Part shown: one piece after another, positions 1-7,763 of the stretch
How positions within the stretch are numbered: position 1 is the stretch's first letter
Layout of the letters: each line of letters begins with the position of its first letter
Source of the DNA: JAWXBT01 sp964523015
Lineage (GTDB): Bacteria; Bdellovibrionota_C; UBA2361; J135
Assembly (NCBI GenBank): GCA_964523015.1
Contig: CAZFXN010000026.1
Location: 1-38,400, forward strand
DNA: 38,400 bases
Direction: 5' to 3'
The notes under the pieces: model-generated
What the model saw: only the letters and a program-made list of their open reading frames with translations
Database searches by the model: none
Told to the model about the DNA's origin: nothing
Made by a program: the position numbers and the translations under genes

Positions 1-1
1 A

Positions 2-1204
2 ACCAGTGAGAATTTAGCTAACCATGAGGGTTTTCAGCTAACCTATCTTAAAGATTCCTCTCAACAGGATCCCACGAGGAATAGTTCTGAAGAGATCCGT
101 ATTAAACTTCCAAAATCATCAACTCCTCATATCTTTAAACTTAATAATCCTGACCGTCTTGTAATAGATCTTTCAAATTTAAGATTAAGACAAAATAAAA
201 CTATTACATTAAATGAACATGCTCCTTTAAAAGCAATACGCCTAGGAATCCATCCTGATAGAGTAAGAATGGTTATTGATTTAAAACCAGAAATGTCTCC
301 AGCCTATAAAGTTAGTGCTGATGGACAAACACTTTCACTCTACTTTGGAGGAAATACTAATACGATAGCAACTCAGACTGCTTCTAATACGTCAACGACT
401 ATTACTCCTCAGCAAAATGCACAACAACATTCTCAGAAGAATGCCTCTCAAAATGGCTCTCAGAATGTCGGCGAGGTTTTAGCAAACGCCTTACGTCAAA
501 GTAATCAGCCACCAGTTGCAAAGCCTCAAAATACAACCGCAAAAGCAGCTCCTGTAACAGCTCCCGCTATAGTACAAAAAAACAACAATTCGAACCAACA
601 GATCGACCAACAGATCATAGCTAAGATAGAAACTCCTAAAGAGACAGCTCCAAAAGCTGACACTAACCCAGAAGAGGTCTTCCCTCTCAGTCCTGCAAGC
701 CCAGCAAAGATTCACGCTAATGAGAGTATTGATAATTCCCCTAAGGCCAGTGTCTCTTCAAAAACTCTAATTGCAGCAGCTTCAGCAGGTACAGTACCGA
801 ATTCTAAAAATGTTCCCTTACCACCTACCAACACAGCCGCTCTTAATACTAATACCAATATTGAACGTGGGGCATTTCAAGGCGCCAAAATTACAGGCAT
901 TGATTTTACAAGAGAGCAGCAAAACAAAACTCCAATGATTAAAATTTCCCTCTCTGAAAAGAGTGCATATACATTGGTAAAAACTGGGCAACGTGCTTAT
1001 AGATTAACAGTACCAAATGGCTCCTTTGCTCAAGAGCACTTAACTCTCCCTCATTTTCCTCCTCAGGATTTTGCAGGTATTACCTTAATCAATCCTGAGA
1101 AGGGTCAAGGACAGGTAGAATTCTTCATCGGAGTAGACCGCAATATTAAACTTAGCTCATTTTCAAACCAAAATGAGATCTGGATCAAGGTTGCCAAAGA
1201 GTAA
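2..1204 (+). CDS. AMIN-domain envelope protein, 5'-truncated by window edge
   Basis: The reading frame is open from the first bases of the window, so the real start lies outside it and the methionine at 269 is internal. Two AMIN-like segments are visible. One is encoded at about 100-350, with the pattern 'NPDRLVIDLSN' followed by 'IRLGIHPDRVRMVIDL'. The second fills the last ~110 residues and ends 'NEIWIKVAKE'. Between them lies about 180 residues of Asn/Gln/Thr/Pro/Ala-rich low-complexity linker. AMIN domains (as in AmiC and PilQ) bind peptidoglycan or target proteins to the envelope, so a periplasmic role is likely. No catalytic domain is visible in the part present. The next gene is convergent, only 4 bases away. 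Family assignment is by pattern only. Confidence 0.72.
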   Translation, partial: TSENLANHEGFQLTYLKDSSQQDPTRNSSEEIRIKLPKSSTPHIFKLNNPDRLVIDLSNLRLRQNKTITLNEHAPLKAIRLGIHPDRVRMVIDLKPEMSPAYKVSADGQTLSLYFGGNTNTIATQTASNTSTTITPQQNAQQHSQKNASQNGSQNVGEVLANALRQSNQPPVAKPQNTTAKAAPVTAPAIVQKNNNSNQQIDQQIIAKIETPKETAPKADTNPEEVFPLSPASPAKIHANESIDNSPKASVSSKTLIAAASAGTVPNSKNVPLPPTNTAALNTNTNIERGAFQGAKITGIDFTREQQNKTPMIKISLSEKSAYTLVKTGQRAYRLTVPNGSFAQEHLTLPHFPPQDFAGITLINPEKGQGQVEFFIGVDRNIKLSSFSNQNEIWIKVAKE

Positions 1205-1208
1205 TCTT

Positions 1209-1718
1209 TTACTGAATTCTATTATTCAGCTTAGCATTAAGGAATTTATAAGCGGCTCTGCCCTCATCAGAGAGTGACATTTTAGGAATCTGATTTATTA
1301 CATCGATTGCAGTTTCATTATCACCTAATGCCATGTGACAGGCGACTTCATCCTCTTTAACCGTCGTTTCATTAGGCAGCTCTTTTTTAAGCCTCTGTAA
1401 AATCACCAAAGCCTCATTCACTTGTCCTCTTGCCAAATGGCACTTTGCAAGTACATGACGGGCACTTAAGCCAGAATTGGAACTACTCGCACTTAACATA
1501 AGAACAGCATGAGCGGAGGCATAGGCAAGGGCTATATCATTCTCACTAAAGGCAAGTTTAGCTAATTTTAAATGTCCACTTTTCCAATACGGATGAGCTC
1601 TTAAACATTTTAAAAGATGATCTTTATACTGATCTCTTGGGGTTTCTTTGATCAACCAAGACTGCATCGTTAGACCAATAGGGACTAGTGTATGCAAAGC
1701 AGTGTTAAGCAGGCTCAT
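1209..1718 (-). CDS. TPR-like helical repeat protein, 169 aa
   Basis: An ATG at 1718 gives 169 residues. The frame extends upstream to 1853, but that part overlaps the preceding gene and looks like out-of-frame coding. The sequence is alpha-helical with repeating Ala/Leu/Tyr patterns resembling tetratricopeptide repeats, for example 'LAKCHLARGQVNEALVILQRL' and 'ACHMALGDNETAIDVINQI'. TPR proteins are usually protein-interaction scaffolds. There is no signal peptide; the N-terminus has one weakly hydrophobic stretch. It starts 35 bases after the small membrane-protein gene on the same strand, so the two are probably cotranscribed. No strong Shine-Dalgarno sequence precedes the ATG. Partner and function are unknown. 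Confidence 0.6.
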   Translation of the reverse strand: MSLLNTALHTLVPIGLTMQSWLIKETPRDQYKDHLLKCLRAHPYWKSGHLKLAKLAFSENDIALAYASAHAVLMLSASSSNSGLSARHVLAKCHLARGQVNEALVILQRLKKELPNETTVKEDEVACHMALGDNETAIDVINQIPKMSLSDEGRAAYKFLNAKLNNRIQ

Positions 1719-1752
1719 TGTAATTGTATTACCGTAGTTGAAGTGAAATATC

Positions 1753-1995
1753 CTACTCGATCTCGTCTTTACCAACAAGCGAGAGTTGGCGTGCATCAGA
1801 TACGCCAGCAGGAAGTGTTGCCTGAGCAGTACGCATACGTCTAAGCTCTTCACCTAGCCGTTTTTCTCTGTCTGAATTACTAAGCATTAAATCTACGTTG
1901 TAAAGAGCCACAGTGAATCCAATAACAATAATTATAGTGGCGATCACCCACACCTTCGCATCCTTACTCTCTGTATCACATGAATTACAAAACAT
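1753..1995 (-). CDS. Small single-pass membrane protein, 80 aa
   Basis: The protein opens with a short segment containing a Cys-x-x-Cys pair (C3, C6). One strongly hydrophobic helix follows (about residues 15-40, 'VWVIATIIIVIGFTVALYNV'), then a charged, probably helical tail. The ATG at 1995 is preceded by a purine-rich TAGGG motif at usable spacing. It is the first gene of a probable two-gene unit with the TPR-like protein and may anchor that protein at the membrane (inference). The N-terminal CxxC could bind metal or form a disulfide, but there is too little sequence to say. I do not recognise a family. Confidence 0.6.
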   Translation of the reverse strand: MFCNSCDTESKDAKVWVIATIIIVIGFTVALYNVDLMLSNSDREKRLGEELRRMRTAQATLPAGVSDARQLSLVGKDEIE

Positions 1996-2333
1996 AATAT
2001 CCCTACCCCAAAAATTAGTTTGTCGAATAGATTAGACCTAATAATATAGAATTGATCAACATATGAGATTTAAACATAGTAGACTAGGTATATTTATCCC
2101 AAAAAGAATATTCCGAATACATTTATTATGAAAACCTTCGGTTTGCTTTAACTTATTAATTGGGATAGCTATTTTCCGTCCCTCCGGGGGATAGTAAGTC
2201 CAAAAATTAACTTCTTTCGGAACTTACTTTCTGGACTTACTATATTTAAATTTGTATCGCAATTTGGGTTCATGTACGATACCCCCTCTTTAGTAGTCTT
2301 AAGACTCTGATTTTACTTACATATCGAGCATTT
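1996..2333. other. Intergenic region, divergent, containing a 12-bp inverted repeat
   Basis: This 338-base stretch separates the minus-strand small membrane protein gene from dcd and must hold both promoters. No reading frame here looks coding. Its notable structure is a perfect 12-bp inverted repeat at 2191-2202 and 2232-2243. No clear -35/-10 pair could be assigned. Confidence 0.5.
2191..2243. repeat. Perfect 12-bp inverted repeat, 29-base spacer
   Basis: ATAGTAAGTCCA at 2191-2202 is matched by its exact complement TGGACTTACTAT at 2232-2243. As RNA it would form a long-loop hairpin; as DNA it could be the ends of a tiny mobile-repeat remnant. There is no T-tract, so a terminator role is not supported. 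Confidence 0.6.
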
Positions 2334-2894
2334 ATGTTTTCAAATACCGACATCGAAGCTGCCCTAAAAAGTGGGGAGCTAGTTATTACTCCATTTTCTA
2401 AAAAAGGACTTGAGGCTGCTGGGCTAAACCTCCATCTAGGATACGACATTTTAAAACCGATCCCCGGCAAGGTCGTCGATGTAAGAAATAAGATCCTACC
2501 AGATTATGATGAATTTAGATTAGCCGATGATAAACCGTACAAACTTGAACCACAGGAATTTATTCTTGGTCATACTTTAGAAAACGTTACTGTTGGCCCT
2601 CAACTCGGTTTTTTTATCGAGGGGCGAAGCACATTAGCCCGACTTGGTCTTACCGTAGTTAAAACTGCCATGTTAGTCCAACCTGGTCATAAAGACAGAA
2701 CTATCACTTTAGAGCTAGCAAACCACGGTACCAATCCGATCCTTCTCTATCCAAAGATGAAGATCGCCAAAGCTGCTCTCTTTAAACTCAATTCACCAAG
2801 TACACTTCTGTATGATAAATCAGGTGGAAAGTATAAAGATCAGAAAACTGTCGGGCGTCCAGTATTTAGCGATGAGTTTTTTCCTGAGGATTGA
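2334..2894 (+). CDS. dcd: dCTP deaminase family protein
   Basis: The 186-residue product matches the Dcd/dUTPase-like trimer fold in length and motif order. 'GRSTLARLGL' (residues 97-106) corresponds to the GRSSLARLGL signature, and 'QPGHKDRTITLEL' (116-128) carries the glutamate (E127) equivalent to the catalytic Glu of dCTP deaminases. The C-terminal 'YDKSGGKYKDQ' resembles the nucleotide-covering tail. Dcd converts dCTP to dUTP and feeds dTTP synthesis in the cytoplasm; some family members also hydrolyse dUTP, which the sequence alone does not settle. The gene stands alone, with no strong ribosome-binding site before the ATG. A 167-base gap follows, containing a weak GGCAG/CTGCC inverted repeat. 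Confidence 0.88.
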   Translation: MFSNTDIEAALKSGELVITPFSKKGLEAAGLNLHLGYDILKPIPGKVVDVRNKILPDYDEFRLADDKPYKLEPQEFILGHTLENVTVGPQLGFFIEGRSTLARLGLTVVKTAMLVQPGHKDRTITLELANHGTNPILLYPKMKIAKAALFKLNSPSTLLYDKSGGKYKDQKTVGRPVFSDEFFPED

Positions 2895-3061
2895 GACTCT
2901 AAAGTGGCGGTGTTAGGCAACTTAGGCAGATTCTTACATCCTCTGGTGCCTGCCTGATTAGCCCTCCAGACTAATATAATTGATAGCGATTTCAGTATGC
3001 TACATTAGATATCTACCCTAAGCCATCTATCCTTATAGTTACCCAATAACAGATATGAGGG

Positions 3062-5242
3062 GTGGTTTGGTTTGCGTGGAAGATAATCTTGGAAAATTTA
3101 CCTGTTCCCGACATCGTTGCGGATCTAGATCAGATCAATCTTACTTTTGCCCATGCTCCAACATGTATCGAGCGCGCAGAATTATTAAAAATTCTTGATT
3201 CCCTATTAAAGCCACCTCAAACAACTCCTTCCCTTGATATAGAAAGGTGGCACGAAATTCGGAGTTTAGTTGACACCCTACATACAGACTTAAGATCAAC
3301 TCTTTCAACTGAAGAGGTAGTAACATTTGATGCTGAGAAACTAAAGGAGCTAGGTACTCAACTTCAGCTAATTTATGATCTAACGATATCTCCTCTTAAA
3401 GATGGTGAACCACTAAATATTTTTTATACTTACGAATGGCTAAGTCATACAGCATATTTGGCTCAGGCTTTATCACTTCCCGGAGCAGAAGAGCTTGGTG
3501 CGGTAAAGTCAGTTTATAAAGATATTAAAACTTACGCTACCAACTTGCTCTATTCTAGCATCACGGGATCGCGGCACACTATCAAGCACAATACTTTTCG
3601 TATTGATACTCCAAGCCAATATGAAAAACATCGTGAAGAGCTTATTACTTTAGGAGCACTGCATCCTGACGCCATCATAGAGCAATCCTACTTAAGACAC
3701 CTACAAACTTTGATTAAGCAGGGACGAAGCGAAATTGGCGAGGTTCCAACACCTATAAACATCCTTGATTTGCATGTTGATAAATTTTCGGCAGCTCAAC
3801 GAATCCGGTATTATTTAAACAGCGCTGCAAATTTTCTTGAAGCAAGATACATGGCGACAGCTTCATTAAAGCCTGATGAATTGGGAACCCAAATAATCCC
3901 TGACTTAGATGCTGCCCTTGAGCTAAGAAGAGAACAACTTGCTATCACAACAAAATTCCAAATTTATGGTGTATACCCATCAAGTTATAATTTAGCCGAT
4001 TGTAAAAATTTGCCATGTGAAGCAAAACGACTATTGATTGAAAATGCGACTCTGTATGGAGAGTATGTTCTAAATCCAGATTCTTGGAAAAGTTTCATGG
4101 GGCATGTAAATAGTCATAAAAAAGAGGACTATGCGGCAGCTGTTGATAGAATTGCAAGTATTGTTCACTATGCACGGGAGCACCCTGAACCAGAGCTTCG
4201 TTCGGAGATAGATCGATTAGAACGGATCTACTCAATTGCACGATATGGCATTGATCCAATAGAAGCTCGGAAAAGGATCGAGGGCATCTCCGCTGTCATG
4301 TCTCCTTTGACAGTGCAGTTTGGTGATTCCACCTACCAGCCAAGATTCGAACACATTGGAGATGAAAGTTTAAATATGCTTGTAAAGCCGGAACAGGCGC
4401 GAGTACTTAGAGATCACATAAGAGAAGGGCTGAAGTTAATTAAAAGCGAAAAGTATAGCGAGGCAAAGGCTCATTTTGAAAATGAAGCTGTACTTGAGGA
4501 ATGTACATTTAATTTAGGAAGAGGGAATATTTTTATTTTAACTTCCTTACAACCTCAATATGTAATGATGACTTTACAATCTATCGCCTCACGTTCCTGG
4601 TTTATGATTGATCAGCGAACTGTTCAGCCAAGCTTTGGTGCTGTTCCAAGAAATTTTAATTACGAAACGGCAAGTGTAGAAGATAGAGCTGTATTTCAGG
4701 ATTTTGAACGTGAGATCTGTTTAATCTATGCTGAAGAATGGACCCATGCCTTGCAACATGCAACAGGTGGCCCTGTAAGTCGTAAAGGATTATTTTTAAA
4801 AGGTGGGGATCTATTTGAGCATGATGTAGCTGAATATTTTAGAGAGAATGGGGTTAAAATGTCCAAGCTATTTCTAAGTAGATATCAAAGAGAGGACGCA
4901 GTAACAAAGTTAAGAGGATTTCAAACACCGGAATTTCAGAGAGAATTTTCAGAACGCCTGACAAAGCTAGAGCCAGGGCAGAAATTACAAATAGGGAGAA
5001 CTGCTGAATTAACTCTGCCTAGCTTTCGTGAAGATTATACAGTTAGCCTCTGTCATGCTGAGATAGAGAGACTAGAAGACGGAAATCTTCGATTAAGAGA
5101 TCTTTCAAACCATACAAACCCACTAAACCATACCTTCTTTCAAGATGAACAGGGTGTTTGGCAGACTGTAGTTAGGGAACAAATTCTACCACCTAGCAAT
5201 GCAAGATTTCGAATTGGGCCTTATTTTGAGCTGCTAATCTAG
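3062..5242 (+). CDS. Large protein with degenerate EEXXH peptidase-like motif and C-terminal FHA-like domain
   Basis: A 726-residue protein with no signal peptide. Residues ~1-550 are mostly charged helical sequence that I cannot assign. Residues 558-566 read EEWTHALQH, which resembles the HEXXHALQ zinc motif of metallopeptidases but has Glu in place of the first His. 'FEHDVAEYF', about 30 residues later, could supply another ligand. The last ~90 residues fit an FHA fold: 'LQIGR' near 642-646, 'SLCHAEI' near 662-668 (the S-x-x-H phosphopeptide contact) and 'DLSNHTNPLNHTFF' near 680-693. FHA domains bind phosphothreonine proteins, so a link to Ser/Thr kinase signalling is possible. The listed start is GTG; a TTG at 3089 has a better-spaced GGAAG and may be the true start. 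Confidence 0.7.
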   Translation: MVWFAWKIILENLPVPDIVADLDQINLTFAHAPTCIERAELLKILDSLLKPPQTTPSLDIERWHEIRSLVDTLHTDLRSTLSTEEVVTFDAEKLKELGTQLQLIYDLTISPLKDGEPLNIFYTYEWLSHTAYLAQALSLPGAEELGAVKSVYKDIKTYATNLLYSSITGSRHTIKHNTFRIDTPSQYEKHREELITLGALHPDAIIEQSYLRHLQTLIKQGRSEIGEVPTPINILDLHVDKFSAAQRIRYYLNSAANFLEARYMATASLKPDELGTQIIPDLDAALELRREQLAITTKFQIYGVYPSSYNLADCKNLPCEAKRLLIENATLYGEYVLNPDSWKSFMGHVNSHKKEDYAAAVDRIASIVHYAREHPEPELRSEIDRLERIYSIARYGIDPIEARKRIEGISAVMSPLTVQFGDSTYQPRFEHIGDESLNMLVKPEQARVLRDHIREGLKLIKSEKYSEAKAHFENEAVLEECTFNLGRGNIFILTSLQPQYVMMTLQSIASRSWFMIDQRTVQPSFGAVPRNFNYETASVEDRAVFQDFEREICLIYAEEWTHALQHATGGPVSRKGLFLKGGDLFEHDVAEYFRENGVKMSKLFLSRYQREDAVTKLRGFQTPEFQREFSERLTKLEPGQKLQIGRTAELTLPSFREDYTVSLCHAEIERLEDGNLRLRDLSNHTNPLNHTFFQDEQGVWQTVVREQILPPSNARFRIGPYFELLI

Positions 5243-5397
5243 TATTTTCGAATGATACCGATACCTCAAATCTATCAATAACACCCTTGGGAAATTGTAA
5301 CCATTTAGCTCCTTCAACCTCATCCTCTCGAGTAGATAATCAGTATCACTGTAACTCAATCTTTATTTGAGCAGTGACCTCTAAAATTTAGGTTATA

Positions 5398-5461
5398 AGA
5401 TCAGGGACATTTGAGCTTCATTTTTTGATCTTCATTCATGGATCTTAACTGTCCCTGATCT
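5398..5461. repeat. Perfect 12-bp inverted repeat upstream of the GC-rich gene
   Basis: AGATCAGGGACA (5398-5409) and TGTCCCTGATCT (5450-5461) are exact complements separated by 40 AT-rich bases. The arm resembles GGGACA-type REP palindromes seen in some proteobacterial lineages (from memory, not checked). It lies between the left outer repeat and the lipoprotein start, so it could also act on expression. A separate 12-base palindrome, CCCTGTACAGGG, lies at 5487-5498. Confidence 0.6.
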
Positions 5462-5507
5462 CAGGATTTACGTACGACCTAAGACCCCCTGTACAGGGAA
5501 TCAAAAC

Positions 5508-6200
5508 ATGAGATTCATCGCGATCACTGCGTTTCTCGTCCTCTCCTTCCTCACTAGCTGCACCTCCACCTCGCCCTCCTCGATCGGATCGACGATCGAT
5601 TGGGGCCAGAATCGGCTGCTCGCTGGAACCAAAAAGATCGGAGTCGAGCTCAACATGAGCGGCGATGTGGCGGCCGAAGAGCCGGTACTGATCAAAGACT
5701 CAACCGTCCACGCCTACTTCCGTAACGAAGTCGGCACCGATCCGGACGAAGGGATCGCCAACGGATACAACCAGCTCGGTATCGAGTTGGTCGATTACCC
5801 GAACATGGAGTGGTCGCTGTTTCATCGCGCCCAGTTTATGCGCGGTGAGGGACGCGACTCCGACTTCTATGGCGGCGTTCGATTGACCAAGTTGATCGAA
5901 ACCGAAACCTGCCAGATGGAATGGCTCGATATTGCGGCCGGTGCTGAAGGCATGTACGTCAACACGCGACTGGTTTTCGATCTCGGTGATTCGCTACTCG
6001 AGCCGACCTTCGATCTCGGGCAGAACTGGAACAATGGCACCACCCCTGTGGTTGCCGAAGTAAACTGGATCATGCCCAACTGGTTGGGACACGACAAGAT
6101 TCGTCCCTTTATCGGTGCAGAGGTGCGGTTTCATGATATCGGAGAATCGCTCTCCAATCATGACACAAGCCTCAACTTCGGCATTGCAGCATCTTTCTAG
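5508..6200 (+). CDS. Predicted lipoprotein, possibly beta-barrel-like, GC-rich
   Basis: The 230-residue product begins with a lipoprotein signal: basic start, hydrophobic core, lipobox 'LTSC' with Cys18, and Thr at +2, which does not suggest inner-membrane retention. The mature part is rich in alternating hydrophobic/polar strands with aromatic ends, including 'RPFIGAEVRFHDIG' and a final 'LNFGIAASF' ending in Phe. That pattern is typical of outer-membrane beta-barrels. The ATG at 5508 has AGGGA eight bases upstream, and that sequence lies partly inside a perfect 12-base palindrome. Sampled lines give 53-58% G+C with many C/G third positions, unlike every neighbour, so horizontal acquisition is likely. 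I do not recognise a named family. Confidence 0.75.
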   Translation: MRFIAITAFLVLSFLTSCTSTSPSSIGSTIDWGQNRLLAGTKKIGVELNMSGDVAAEEPVLIKDSTVHAYFRNEVGTDPDEGIANGYNQLGIELVDYPNMEWSLFHRAQFMRGEGRDSDFYGGVRLTKLIETETCQMEWLDIAAGAEGMYVNTRLVFDLGDSLLEPTFDLGQNWNNGTTPVVAEVNWIMPNWLGHDKIRPFIGAEVRFHDIGESLSNHDTSLNFGIAASF

Positions 6201-6244
6201 AGATACTCCAACCAAGGGAATCAGGCTAGGACACAGGTTCAAGG

Positions 6245-6285
6245 AAGAGGGAGCGAACGGCGGCAATACACCGTTCCTCCCTCTT
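6245..6285 (+). terminator. Hairpin terminator candidate after the GC-rich lipoprotein gene
   Basis: AAGAGGGAG plus AACGG (6246-6260) pair with CCGTT plus CTCCCTCTT (6271-6285), interrupted only by a small internal bulge. The loop is about 10 bases. The following bases are not a strong T-tract, so termination could be inefficient. The hairpin sits 45 bases after the stop codon, inside the right outer repeat. Confidence 0.55.
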
Positions 6286-6352
6286 ATCCCACACGGTTTC
6301 TAACTATGAGGTCACTGCTCTATAAAGATTTAGCAAAGACTTTGCGAAAATT

Positions 6353-7753
6353 TTATGATAAGGGTGTCCCGATCGGATAATTCCCTGTAAAACAGGCATC
6401 ACAAAAAGATCCTTTGCTTGATTCAACAGCACGATAGAGACCCTCAATGGTTAGATAAGCCAGGGAATCGGCATTTATAAATTCACAAATTTCAGGGACA
6501 GTCATCCGGTATGCTATTAACTGATCCTGAGTTGGTGTATCAATGCCGTAATAACAGGAACCAGTTGTTGGTGGTGCGGTAATTCTAACATGGATCTCTT
6601 TAGCTCCGGCATCACGTAACATTTTTATTAATTTCTTTGTAGTTGTACCTCGCACAATTGAATCATCAACTACGATTATTGTTTTATCCTTTAATAGATC
6701 ACTATTTGCATTGTGTTTAATCTTTACACCAAAATCTCTGATAGATTGCTTTGGTTCAATAAAAGTTCTACCAACGTAATGATTTCTAATGAGACCAAGC
6801 TCTAACGGCACTCCTGAAACTTCTGAGAAACCAAGCGCTGCGGTGACGCCGGAATCAGGAACTGGAACTACGTAATCTGCTTTAACTGGAGCTTCTTTGG
6901 CTAATTCCCGACCCATCGCCTTTCGCATTCGATAAACGTTTCGTCCAAAAACATTGGAATCAGGTCGGGCAAAGTAAACATACTCAAAGATACACGGTGT
7001 CTCTTTCACTTTTTCAAATGGGAAATGACTCTTTAACTCTTTCTGTCCAGAGATCTCTACAATCTCACCAGCTTTAACATCGCGGATAAATTTGGCACCT
7101 ATTAGATCAAAGGCACATGTTTCAGATGCTAAAACGTAACTTCCATTTAGTTCCCCTAAGACAAGTGGTCTAAAACCATTTGGATCACGTACTCCGATTA
7201 ATCGATCTTCAAACAAAGCTAATATTGAGTAAGCTCCCTTAGTTTGCTTACATGCAGCAATCATAGCTTGGACAGGAGTGTTGTCACGGGAGTTCCGTGC
7301 AACAAGATGCAAAATTGATTCCGTATCAGAGGTGGCAACAAAGATTGCACCATCTGCAATTAATTCTTTTCTTAACTCCTTGGCGTTAATTAAATTTCCA
7401 TTTTGTGCTAATGCCATTTTACCAGTTGAGATTTCAGCCTGAAAAGGTTGCACTTCCGCTAATTTATTCTCTCCTGCAGTTGGGTACCGGACATGCCCCA
7501 TCGCTGCCCTACCAGGCAATTTTGTAAAATCAAAATCTTTAAAAACTTCAGAGACGTGCCCTAATCCTTTATGCACATAAAGCCCACCGGAGGTGTCATC
7601 AACTGAGGCAATACCTGCACCCTCTTGGCCACGGTGCTGTTGAGCATAAAGCCCAAGGTAAGCAAGGTTGGCGGCTTCTTTATGATTCCAAACTCCTATA
7701 AGGCCGCATTCTTCAACGAATGCGTCACCCATCTCTCTTTTTAAAAAACTCAT
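6353..7753 (-). CDS. purF: Amidophosphoribosyltransferase
   Basis: PurF makes 5-phosphoribosylamine from PRPP and glutamine, the committed step of purine synthesis. The 466-residue product has a short propeptide ending 'EE' before Cys16, the glutamine-amidotransferase nucleophile ('CGLIGVWNH'). The phosphoribosyltransferase PRPP loop is 'IIVVDDSIVRGTT'. It is the iron-sulfur type, as in Bacillus: cysteines occur in 'TPCIFEYVYFARP', 'TGSCYYGID' and the terminal 'CDACFTGNYP'. It begins 10 bases after purL, so the two form an operon. An ATG at 7732 (residue 8) is an alternative start that leaves a shorter propeptide. The short palindrome GCAAAGACTTTGC lies at 6333-6345, just past the stop. Confidence 0.97.
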   Translation of the reverse strand: MSFLKREMGDAFVEECGLIGVWNHKEAANLAYLGLYAQQHRGQEGAGIASVDDTSGGLYVHKGLGHVSEVFKDFDFTKLPGRAAMGHVRYPTAGENKLAEVQPFQAEISTGKMALAQNGNLINAKELRKELIADGAIFVATSDTESILHLVARNSRDNTPVQAMIAACKQTKGAYSILALFEDRLIGVRDPNGFRPLVLGELNGSYVLASETCAFDLIGAKFIRDVKAGEIVEISGQKELKSHFPFEKVKETPCIFEYVYFARPDSNVFGRNVYRMRKAMGRELAKEAPVKADYVVPVPDSGVTAALGFSEVSGVPLELGLIRNHYVGRTFIEPKQSIRDFGVKIKHNANSDLLKDKTIIVVDDSIVRGTTTKKLIKMLRDAGAKEIHVRITAPPTTGSCYYGIDTPTQDQLIAYRMTVPEICEFINADSLAYLTIEGLYRAVESSKGSFCDACFTGNYPIGTPLS

Positions 7754-7763
7754 AGATAAAAAC

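Larger units (their letters stand above)
5358..6330. mobile_element. GC-rich gene cassette bounded by ~23-bp inverted repeats
   Basis: The 13 bases GAGCAGTGACCTC at 5369-5381 reappear as an exact reverse complement at 6308-6320. The match continues outward: AATCTTTAT at 5358-5366 is matched by ATAAAGATT at 6322-6330, with only a 2-versus-1-base difference between the blocks (TT on the left, one base on the right). The ~970-bp segment contains one gene of about 55% G+C in a ~38% G+C chromosome. It has no transposase or recombinase. It could be a non-autonomous transposon-like cassette or an invertible segment. I could not identify a target-site duplication. The boundaries are solid as a repeat; mobility is inferred. 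Confidence 0.55.

Noticed and set aside
1719..1853. N-terminal extension of the TPR-like protein to 1853
   Set aside because: It overlaps the small membrane-protein gene in another frame and its residues look like antiregister translation; ATG 1718 fits a normal operon spacing.
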